Origin: Clostridium sp. CAG:167
GTDB lineage: Bacteria; Bacillota; Clostridia; Lachnospirales; Lachnospiraceae
DNA: 5,247 nucleotides
Assembly: GCA_000433735.1 (NCBI GenBank)
Contig: HF998286.1
Location: forward strand, 21,519-26,765
Reading direction: 5' to 3'
The notes below the pieces were generated by a model, which worked only from the letters and a program-made list of their open reading frames with translations, had not been told where the DNA came from and ran no database searches. Shown here in pieces: positions 1-5,197 of the stretch (its first letter is position 1; each line of letters starts with the position of its first letter). A program made the translations under genes and the position numbers.

Positions 1-145
1 GAGCCAGACCATATTCTGTTAATTTATCTTTGACAAAAGCCACCGTTTCCGGCAGATCCAGCCCGGTTTCGGCATGCTGGTGGATGTGCCTGCGGTTGGC
101 GATTGTTTCTTCTTGCAATTCATAAGCGCGTGTTAAAAAATCCAT
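1..145 (-). CDS. M20-family amidohydrolase/peptidase, N-terminal fragment
   Basis: Reading the minus strand from the ATG at 145 gives 48 codons before the window edge, beginning MDFLTRAYELQEE and continuing through RRHIHQHAETGLDLPET to KLTEYGL. The Arg-Arg-x-(I/L)-His-x-His-x-Glu-x-Gly...Thr pattern about 18 residues in is the N-terminal signature of M20 amidohydrolases (the hippurate hydrolase / N-acyl-amino-acid amidohydrolase branch). These are zinc-dependent cytosolic enzymes that cleave N-acyl groups from amino acids or related amides. The common form of the motif is HxxPE; here Pro is Ala. The metal ligands lie further along the protein and are outside the window, so catalytic competence and substrate cannot be judged. 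The start is supported by AGGAGG at 154-159 on the minus strand, 8 nt from the ATG. It is transcribed divergently from the gene at 296 and has its own consensus promoter. The family call is fairly secure; the exact substrate is unknown. Confidence 0.8.
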   Translation of the reverse strand, partial: MDFLTRAYELQEETIANRRHIHQHAETGLDLPETVAFVKDKLTEYGLA

Positions 146-168
146 AAAATAAACCTCCTGTTTCATTC

Positions 169-196
169 ATTATAGCCATTTGAAAAATCCTGTCAA
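169..196 (-). promoter_or_regulatory. Consensus sigma-A promoter for the amidohydrolase
   Basis: On the minus strand a perfect -35 TTGACA (plus positions 191-196) is followed after 16 bp by a perfect -10 TATAAT (plus 169-174). Transcription would start near 162, leaving a leader of only about 17 nt that holds little beyond the AGGAGG ribosome binding site. Both hexamers match consensus, so strong basal transcription is expected unless repressed. No operator palindrome overlapping it was recognised. Confidence 0.75.
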
Positions 197-209
197 TGAG
201 GAGAAACCA
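194..209 (+). repeat. 16-nt direct repeat, copy 1 (partial element)
   Basis: CAATGAGGAGAAACCA occurs here and again at 3517-3532 in the guaA leader, on the same strand and with no mismatch. Here it overlaps the last three bases of the minus-strand -35 box. The palindromic remainder seen in the guaA copy (the matching GGTTTC arm) is absent, so this looks like a left end or remnant. A chance 16-nt match within 5 kb is unlikely, on the order of a few in a thousand for random sequence, but its origin is not known. Confidence 0.5.
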
Positions 210-222
210 ATCTGGCGGAACC

Positions 223-251
223 TTGCTTTTCACGAACCCTGGTATTATAAT
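223..251 (+). promoter_or_regulatory. Sigma-A-type promoter for the gene at 296
   Basis: TTGCTT at 223-228 is followed by a 17-bp spacer and a perfect TATAAT at 246-251. The -35 keeps only the TTG core, but the spacing and -10 are ideal. The predicted start near 258 gives a leader of about 38 nt with AAAGGAG at 281-287, 8 nt before the ATG. It lies back to back with the amidohydrolase promoter; the two -35 boxes are separated by about 26 bp. Confidence 0.65.
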
Positions 252-295
252 GCCCCATAGATGGAAATACTTGTATCAATAAAGGAGATTATCGT

Positions 296-835
296 ATGCG
301 GGAAAAAATATATGAGAAAATTTTTGAAAATCTGGAGGACCTTTTAGCGGAGGAACAGGCAAAACTGGGTTACAGAAAGGAACCGGTCCGTTTTTATTAT
401 CCACTGAGTTCCCTGAACCACTTTTTTGATGCGTCTTTTTCGGAAGAGGAAATGAAAGAGGCGCTGAAAGAGTTCCCTGCCTTTGCAGAGGAGCGTTTTG
501 GCAATGTGGAGATCACCGGTAAGGGAGAGCGTTTCTGTTTCTTTTTATCGGAAAAAGCAACGGAATATGTTCATGGGCACCAGGGAGCCAATGCTTTTAT
601 CTTTGAACTGGTAGAAACACTTTCGGTTCACGGAACCACCATGGCAGAGGTAGAAGAGGTGTTCAAAAAGCAGCCTTTTTCCTATGAGAGAAAGAAAGTG
701 GATACAGATGAGTTTGACTGCTGCTTTTATTTTACAGAAGGGAAAGATTCTTACCTGTATTGTTTCAAGGATGAAGGTTGTCATATCATTTACCACCGTT
801 TTTTGCCGGAAGATTTCGAGGATTTGGGGCTGTAA
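296..835 (+). CDS. Uncharacterised 179-residue protein, resembles DUF3877
   Basis: Function is unknown. The protein is soluble and acidic, with no signal peptide or membrane segment. Residues 1-25 form a charged amphipathic helix (MREKIYEKIFENLEDLLAEE), followed by a YYPLSSLNHFF segment (about 34-44), a helical EEEMKEALKEF stretch (50-60), and a C-terminal half rich in aromatic residues that probably forms beta strands. It has five cysteines (81, 142, 143, 156, 162), including a CC pair, and several histidines (93, 95, 112, 163, 167). Spacing is not that of a standard zinc finger. Length and pattern match my memory of DUF3877, a small family described from Eubacterium rectale and relatives; this was not checked by search. 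The ATG is supported by AAAGGAG 8 nt upstream and by a good promoter at 223-251. It appears to be a single-gene unit, since the next gene starts 121 bp downstream after a new TATAAT and a hairpin. Confidence 0.8.
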   Translation: MREKIYEKIFENLEDLLAEEQAKLGYRKEPVRFYYPLSSLNHFFDASFSEEEMKEALKEFPAFAEERFGNVEITGKGERFCFFLSEKATEYVHGHQGANAFIFELVETLSVHGTTMAEVEEVFKKQPFSYERKKVDTDEFDCCFYFTEGKDSYLYCFKDEGCHIIYHRFLPEDFEDLGL

Positions 836-851
836 GGGCGCGATTGGGTAT

Positions 852-879
852 TTATCTATGGGGATTTTTCCTGTATAAT
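852..879 (+). promoter_or_regulatory. Possible promoter for the DUF308-dGTPase-HAD operon
   Basis: TATAAT at 874-879 matches the -10 consensus perfectly. The best-placed upstream hexamer, TTATCT at 852-857 with a 16-bp spacer, is a poor -35 box, so activity may be weak or depend on an activator. The predicted start near 886 gives a leader of about 70 nt that would carry the hairpin at 906-932. The evidence rests almost wholly on the -10 box and its position in the gap between two genes. Confidence 0.45.
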
Positions 880-905
880 GAGGAAAGAATAGTAAGACAG
901 ACCAC

Positions 906-932
906 CTGCCTGCCGGCAAAAGCCGGGGGCAG
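906..932 (+). terminator. GC-rich hairpin between transcription units; terminator or attenuator
   Basis: CTGCC (906-910) pairs with GGCAG (928-932), and CCGGC (913-917) pairs with GCCGG (922-926), around an AAAA loop. There is a small internal bulge (TG opposite G). It is followed by TATATATTT, which is U-rich but interrupted, so intrinsic termination would be imperfect. It could end transcription from the gene at 296. However, a TATAAT box lies upstream of it and a ribosome binding site starts only 10 nt after it, so it could equally be a leader hairpin affecting expression of the next gene. Confidence 0.5.
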
Positions 933-956
933 TATATATTTCAAGGAGGGTGTTGT

Positions 957-1532
957 ATGAAGTTATTAAAACAGTTGAAATGGAATCTGATCCTGTTGGC
1001 GGTGCTTTTTATCGCACTGGGCGTGGTACTGATCGTGTGGCCGTCGGCTACCATGACGAGCATCTGCTATATCTTGGCTACCATACTGGTACTGCTGGGT
1101 GTGGTATTTTTGATCGGCTATCTGAGAAAAGATGTGATCGGTATTATATACCGGTGCGATCTGGTGATCGGACTGAGCCTGATCCTGGCCGGTGTGCTGG
1201 TGTATATCAAAGTGGACAAGCTAACGGACCTGGTGCCGGTGGTGCTGGGATTTCTGATCACCATCAGCGGTATCTTGAAACTGCAAAATTCCGTAGACCT
1301 TCTGCGGCTGGGACACGGAACCTGGCATGTGGCATTTGCACTGGCTATCATTAATATTGTGTTTGGCGTGGTACTTTTGATCAATCCTTTTGCCAAGGAG
1401 ATCCTGATCACGCTGGTGGGAATCGGTTTTGTATACAGTGGCGCCACGGATCTGTATGTGACTATATCCATCTCCCGGAAATTGGCCCATGTAGAGGAAG
1501 AGTACGGTGAAGAACTTCAGAATATCAAGTGA
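957..1532 (+). CDS. DUF308/HdeD-like six-helix membrane protein
   Basis: The 191-residue product is almost entirely hydrophobic, with six probable transmembrane helices near residues 11-28, 33-55, 67-85, 92-108, 123-143 and 148-171. A short basic N-terminus (MKLLKQLKW) precedes them and an acidic hydrophilic tail (EEEYGEELQNIK) follows. Paired helices of repeated type (LxxGxxLIxxP..., as in ALGVVLIVWPSA and VFGVVLLINPFA), each followed by a glycine-containing helix, are typical of the DUF308 family. That family is named after E. coli HdeD, which is linked to acid resistance. The molecular function is not established, and a role in acid stress here would be inference. The start is supported by AAGGAGG at 943-949, 7 nt from the ATG. 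It ends 20 bp before the next gene, so the two are probably co-transcribed. Confidence 0.8.
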   Translation: MKLLKQLKWNLILLAVLFIALGVVLIVWPSATMTSICYILATILVLLGVVFLIGYLRKDVIGIIYRCDLVIGLSLILAGVLVYIKVDKLTDLVPVVLGFLITISGILKLQNSVDLLRLGHGTWHVAFALAIINIVFGVVLLINPFAKEILITLVGIGFVYSGATDLYVTISISRKLAHVEEEYGEELQNIK

Positions 1533-1552
1533 TGTTTGGGAAAGGAGATTGT

Positions 1553-2752
1553 ATGTCCAGGTATCATGAATTAAGCAGGGAACGGCAGGAGCAGATCCGG
1601 GAGGATCAGGCCCGCCACTGGGTAAATCCATACAGGTGCAATGACGAGGCGGTGATCCGGAGAGATCCGGCACACGATAAGCCGAGGCTGTGGCGGCCTA
1701 CGTTTGTCAGTGATGTGGAAAAGATCATGCATGTGCCTTACTATAACCGCTACTCGGACAAGACCCAGGTGTTTTCTTTTTATCGGAATGATGATATTTC
1801 CCGCCGGGCCTTTCATGTGCAGTTAGTGGCCAGGATCGCCAGAAATATCTGTCGTATGCTTGGGCTGAATGAAGACCTGGCAGAGGCCATTTCTCTGGGG
1901 CATGACATTGGTCATACCCCTTTCGGCCACGCCGGGGAGCGGATTCTGAATGACTTGTATCACGGACATACGGGCCGTTTTTTTAACCACAATGTACATA
2001 GTGTGAGGGTGCTGGACCAGATGATCCACCGCAATATCAGCCTTCAGACGCTGGACGGCATTATCTGTCACAACGGAGAACTGGAACTGCAGGAGTACCG
2101 GCCCAGAGAGCTGGGAACCTTTGCAGAGTTCGATCAGATGACGGAACGGTGCTATGTGGACCGGGGAGCCATCAAGGAACTGGTGCCGGGAACGCTGGAA
2201 GGCTGTGTCATGCGGATCTGTGACATCATTGCCTATCTGGGAAAGGACAGGCAGGATGCCATGCGGCTGAACCTTCTGCCAAAGGATTCTTTTACGGCGG
2301 GAGCCATTGGCACATCTAATGCGGAGATCATCAACAACCTTTCGGTGAATGTGATAGAAAACAGCTATGGCAAGCCGTATCTGAAAATGGATGACGAGTA
2401 TTTTGAGGCTCTGAGGCGGGGCAAGGAAGAGAATTATCAGTGGATCTATAAAAATCCGGAGCTGGATGATATTTACGAGAACCAGATCCGGCCTATGTTT
2501 GAGGCTTTGTATGAAACTTTGCTGGAGCAGGCGAAGGAGAAAAACAAGGATAGTATTTTGTACCGCCACCATATACAGTATGTGAAAATGAATAACCGCA
2601 GGCAGCAGGAACCAGCGTACGAAGAGGAAGAGCCGAACCAGATCGTGGTGGACTATCTGGCCAGTATGACGGATGATTATTTTCTGGCGTTGTACCGGGA
2701 ACTTTTTCCCAAGGGCAGATATCATGTGGAATTTAAGGATTATTTTGAATAG
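1553..2752 (+). CDS. HD-domain dNTP (dGTP) triphosphohydrolase-like protein
   Basis: This 399-residue cytosolic protein belongs to the dGTPase-like HD phosphohydrolases, which remove tripolyphosphate from dGTP or other dNTPs to give the deoxynucleoside. The HD metal site is visible: His88 (RRAFHVQLVARIAR), His117-Asp118 (SLGHDIGHTPFGHAGE) and Asp224 (RICDIIAYLGKDRQDA). Other family landmarks are KTQVFSF (70-76), FNHNVHSVRVLD (144-155) and CHNGE (172-176). The Gln often found in the HNxQS segment is His here, and the Thr usually preceding the first metal His is Phe, suggesting a divergent subgroup. The C-terminal 120 residues are helical and charged (EEEE at 357-360). The ATG at 1553 is chosen because AAAGGAG ends 5 nt before it; in-frame GTG/ATG codons at 1529/1532 overlap the previous stop and lack a ribosome site. 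Substrate specificity cannot be read from sequence. It sits between the membrane protein and the HAD gene in the probable operon. Confidence 0.85.
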   Translation: MSRYHELSRERQEQIREDQARHWVNPYRCNDEAVIRRDPAHDKPRLWRPTFVSDVEKIMHVPYYNRYSDKTQVFSFYRNDDISRRAFHVQLVARIARNICRMLGLNEDLAEAISLGHDIGHTPFGHAGERILNDLYHGHTGRFFNHNVHSVRVLDQMIHRNISLQTLDGIICHNGELELQEYRPRELGTFAEFDQMTERCYVDRGAIKELVPGTLEGCVMRICDIIAYLGKDRQDAMRLNLLPKDSFTAGAIGTSNAEIINNLSVNVIENSYGKPYLKMDDEYFEALRRGKEENYQWIYKNPELDDIYENQIRPMFEALYETLLEQAKEKNKDSILYRHHIQYVKMNNRRQQEPAYEEEEPNQIVVDYLASMTDDYFLALYRELFPKGRYHVEFKDYFE

Positions 2753-2782
2753 AAAGATATGGCGAAAGGGGGAAATGGCAGG

Positions 2783-3415
2783 ATGATACGAAATCTTGTG
2801 TTTGATGTAGGCGGTGTTTTGCTGGAGTACCGCTGGCAGGATATGTTCCGGCAGCAGGGATTGTCGGAGGAAGAAATCGGAAAACTGGAACAGGTGCTTT
2901 TCCGTGATGAGATCTGGGCATGGAAACTGGACACCGGAGCCATCACCGTAGCGCAGGCCATTGTGGAATTCCGGGAAAAAGGGGTGCCACATCCGGAGGA
3001 GGTAACCTGGTTTTTGGAGCATATCGAGGAAATGTCGGTGCCAAGACCGGAGATCTGGCAGCAGGTGGTGGATCTGAAGGAAAAGGGTTACCGTATTTAT
3101 CTTTTGTCTAATTATTCTCAGGAAATGTTTGAAAAACACACTAAGGGAGCGTCGTTTCTGAAGGTGCTGGACGGAGGCGTGATCTCTTATCAGATCCATG
3201 CCATCAAGCCGGATCATGAGATCTATGAAACCCTTCTGAAACGGTATGACCTGAAACCGGAGGAGTGTGTGTTCCTTGATGACCGCTTAGAGAATGTAGA
3301 AGGCGGTAAACGGGCCGGCATGGAGGCGGTACAGATCACATCCAGAGAGATGCTTCATGGACTGTTGAACCAGATCCTGGAAGCGGATATGGGCCGGTGG
3401 AAGCCGGAAAAATGA
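2783..3415 (+). CDS. HAD-superfamily (IA, YihX-like) phosphatase
   Basis: The 210-residue protein has all four HAD motifs in order. Motif I is FDVGGVLLEY with nucleophile Asp8; motif II is LLSN with Ser109; motif III is Lys142 in AIKPDHEIY; motif IV is VFLDDRLENVEGG with Asp166/Asp167. An alpha-helical cap lies between motifs I and II (about residues 15-90), as in subfamily IA. In motif I the second Asp is Gly10, giving DxG rather than DxD. The same change is present in E. coli YihX (FDLGNV), reported to be an alpha-D-glucose-1-phosphate phosphatase, so loss of activity is not implied. The physiological substrate is unknown; sugar phosphates or nucleoside monophosphates are plausible. The start at 2783 fits the usual family N-terminus (MIRNLVFDVGG) and has AAAGGGGGA at 2765-2773 about 10 nt upstream. 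An in-frame ATG at 2759 would add eight residues and has a weaker ribosome site. The 30-bp gap from the HD gene supports co-transcription. Confidence 0.85.
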   Translation: MIRNLVFDVGGVLLEYRWQDMFRQQGLSEEEIGKLEQVLFRDEIWAWKLDTGAITVAQAIVEFREKGVPHPEEVTWFLEHIEEMSVPRPEIWQQVVDLKEKGYRIYLLSNYSQEMFEKHTKGASFLKVLDGGVISYQIHAIKPDHEIYETLLKRYDLKPEECVFLDDRLENVEGGKRAGMEAVQITSREMLHGLLNQILEADMGRWKPEK

Positions 3416-3476
3416 TGGGAAGAGATCCCCAGGAAAGCAGGAGAATTGGCGGGATAAGGCGGCCCGTGAAATAGGC

Positions 3477-3505
3477 TTGTACCCGGGTGGGAATTGTGCT
3501 AAAAT
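3477..3505 (+). promoter_or_regulatory. Extended -10 promoter for guaA
   Basis: TTGTAC at 3477-3482, a 17-bp spacer, and TAAAAT at 3500-3505 preceded by TGC (3497-3499) form an extended -10 sigma-A promoter. The -35 keeps only the TTG core, which the TGn element can compensate for. Transcription would start near 3512, giving a leader of about 110 nt before the GTG start of guaA. No clear intrinsic terminator for the preceding operon was found between 3416 and 3476, so read-through into guaA is possible. Confidence 0.65.
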
Positions 3506-3516
3506 ATAGAACATGA

Positions 3517-3596
3517 CAATGAGGAGAAACCATGTGACGAAGTCGCATTTAGGATGGTTTCGACGACTTGCCGCCGAGCGGAGGCGAGGGGGCAGT
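3517..3596 (+). repeat. Palindromic multi-stem leader element upstream of guaA
   Basis: The predicted guaA leader holds nested stems. GAAACC (3526-3531) pairs with GGTTTC (3556-3561), enclosing ATGTGAC (3532-3538) pairing with GTCGCAT (3542-3548) around a GAA triloop, one G-U pair included. A third stem joins CTTGCCGCC (3567-3575) to GGAGGCGAG (3580-3588) over a GAGC loop with one mismatch. An alternative helix, AAGTCG (3540-3545) with CGACTT (3564-3569), excludes both the second and third stems. The left 16 nt recur at 194-209. It may be a dispersed palindromic repeat that landed in the leader, or a structured regulatory leader. It does not match the purine riboswitch core I know, and no U-tract follows the third stem. 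Confidence 0.55.
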
Positions 3597-3622
3597 ACCT
3601 ATTATTACGAGGAGGATTTACT

Positions 3623-5197
3623 GTGAATAAGGAATTAGTCATTGTGCTGGACTTTGGTGGACAATACAACCAGTTAGTTGCCCGCCGCGTCCGTGAGTGT
3701 AATGTTTATTGTGAGATTTATTCATACAAAACCGATCTGGCAAAGATCAAGGAAATGAATCCGAAGGGAATCATTTTGACAGGTGGTCCAAACAGTTGCT
3801 ATGAAGAAGGGGCACCTACTTATTCCAAGGAATTGTTTGAGATGGGCATTCCGGTTCTGGGACTGTGCTACGGAGCCCAGTTGATGATGCATGTACTGGG
3901 AGGTAAGGTGGAAAAAGCACCAGTCCGCGAGTACGGAAAAACAGATGTGCAGGTAAACAAAAACAGTGCATTGTTCCGGGATGTATCGGAGCATACCGTC
4001 TGCTGGATGAGTCATTTTGACTACATCTCCCAGGTGGCACCTGGATTTACTGCTTGTGCCAAAACAGCAGACTGTCCGGTAGCGGCAGCGGAAAATCCGG
4101 AGAAAAAGCTGTATGCTATCCAGTTCCATCCGGAAGTATTGCATACAGTAGAAGGCACCAAGATGCTTTCTAATTTTGTATATCATGTGTGTCACTGCAG
4201 CGGTGACTGGCGTATGGACTCTTTTGTAGAGCACCAGATCAAAGCCATCCGTGAAAAAGTAGGAGACGGTAAAGTGCTGCTGGCGTTGTCAGGCGGTGTG
4301 GATTCATCCGTTCTGGCAGGACTTTTATCCCGTGCCATCGGCAAGCAGTTGACTTGTGTCTTTGTAGATCATGGTCTGCTTCGTAAAAACGAAGGAGACG
4401 AGGTGGAGGAAGTCTTTGGAAAAAGCGGCACCTTTGATCTGAATTTTGTCCGTGTGAACGCTCAGGAGCGTTATTATAAAAAACTGGAAGGACAAACCGA
4501 GCCGGAGAGTAAGAGAAAAATCATCGGTGAAGAGTTTATCCGTGTCTTTGAAGAAGAGGCCAAGAAGATTGGTGCGGTGGATTTTCTGGCACAGGGAACC
4601 ATCTACCCGGATGTAGTAGAGAGCGGTCTCGGCGGAGAGTCTACCGTGATCAAAAGCCATCACAATGTAGGCGGTCTTCCTGAGAAAGTTGATTTTAAAG
4701 AACTGATCGAGCCACTGCGTGACCTGTTCAAAGATGAGGTTCGCAAGGTAGGACTGGAGTTGGGACTTCCAGAGTATCTGGTATTCCGCCAGCCATTCCC
4801 GGGCCCGGGACTTGGCATCCGTATCATCGGAGAGGTAACGGCAGACAAAGTCCGCATCGTGCAGGATTCCGACTACATTTACCGAGAGGAAGTGGACAAG
4901 GCAGCCAAAGCCTACAAAGAAGAAAACGGCAAAGACGCACCTTGGATGCCAAACCAGTATTTTGCGGCATTGACCAACATGCGGTCCGTGGGAGTCATGG
5001 GAGATGAGAGAACCTATGATTATGCGGTAGCACTGCGGGCAGTCACAACGGTTGATTTTATGACAGCGGAAAGTGCCCAGATCCCATTTGAGGTGTTGCA
5101 GACGGTGATGACCAGGATCATTAATGAGGTTCGCGGAGTGAACCGAGTATTCTATGACCTGACCAGTAAGCCGCCAGGAACGATAGAGTTTGAATAA
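3623..5197 (+). CDS. guaA: GMP synthase (glutamine-hydrolysing)
   Basis: GuaA converts XMP to GMP using ATP and glutamine, the last step of de novo GMP synthesis in the cytosol. The 524-residue product has the normal full length (E. coli GuaA is 525). The N-terminal class I glutamine amidotransferase domain spans about 5-190, with LDFGGQYNQL (9-18), nucleophile Cys82 in GLCYGAQ, and the His169/Glu171 pair in FHPE. The ATP pyrophosphatase domain follows, with the PP-loop SGGVDSS at 223-229 and DHGLLRKNE at 249-257. The C-terminal dimerisation/XMP-binding domain contains RQPFPGPGLGIR (389-400) and ends KPPGTIEFE, as in the family. No key residue is missing. The start is taken as GTG at 3623, with AGGAGG at 3610-3615, 7 nt upstream. 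An in-frame ATG at 3554 would add 23 residues that are not GuaA-like and would read through the hairpin leader. It has its own promoter at 3477-3505 and is probably a separate unit from the HAD operon. Confidence 0.97.
   Translation: MNKELVIVLDFGGQYNQLVARRVRECNVYCEIYSYKTDLAKIKEMNPKGIILTGGPNSCYEEGAPTYSKELFEMGIPVLGLCYGAQLMMHVLGGKVEKAPVREYGKTDVQVNKNSALFRDVSEHTVCWMSHFDYISQVAPGFTACAKTADCPVAAAENPEKKLYAIQFHPEVLHTVEGTKMLSNFVYHVCHCSGDWRMDSFVEHQIKAIREKVGDGKVLLALSGGVDSSVLAGLLSRAIGKQLTCVFVDHGLLRKNEGDEVEEVFGKSGTFDLNFVRVNAQERYYKKLEGQTEPESKRKIIGEEFIRVFEEEAKKIGAVDFLAQGTIYPDVVESGLGGESTVIKSHHNVGGLPEKVDFKELIEPLRDLFKDEVRKVGLELGLPEYLVFRQPFPGPGLGIRIIGEVTADKVRIVQDSDYIYREEVDKAAKAYKEENGKDAPWMPNQYFAALTNMRSVGVMGDERTYDYAVALRAVTTVDFMTAESAQIPFEVLQTVMTRIINEVRGVNRVFYDLTSKPPGTIEFE

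Noticed and set aside
950..1354. Overlapping plus-strand frame across the membrane protein start
   Set aside because: It is in another frame within the membrane-protein gene, has no membrane or domain pattern of its own, and lacks a ribosome site; the frame at 957 has a clear hydrophobic periodicity and AAGGAGG.
1529..1552. Earlier start of the HD protein at GTG 1529 or ATG 1532
   Set aside because: It overlaps the preceding stop codon and the ribosome site at 1541-1547 would lie inside the gene; ATG 1553 is correctly spaced from it.
1823..3217. Long open frame (464 codons) on the minus strand opposite the HD and HAD genes
   Set aside because: It spans two well-supported plus-strand genes and their gap, its translation is rich in His, Leu, Ile and Arg without any family motif, and no promoter or ribosome site was seen for it. 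It is a reverse-frame shadow.
3416..3476. Intrinsic terminator after the HAD gene
   Set aside because: ATCCC (3425-3429) and GGGAT (3451-3455) can pair, but the loop is about 21 nt and no U-tract follows, so it was not called.
3554..3622. N-terminal extension of GuaA from an in-frame ATG at 3554
   Set aside because: The added 23 residues (starting MVSTTCRRAEARG) do not resemble GuaA, they cross the hairpin region, no ribosome site precedes the ATG, and GTG 3623 has an ideal AGGAGG.
3506..3622. Purine (guanine/xanthine) riboswitch upstream of guaA
   Set aside because: The conserved junction and loop sequences of the purine riboswitch were not found, and the stems seen have a different arrangement. 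The leader is reported as an unassigned palindromic element instead.
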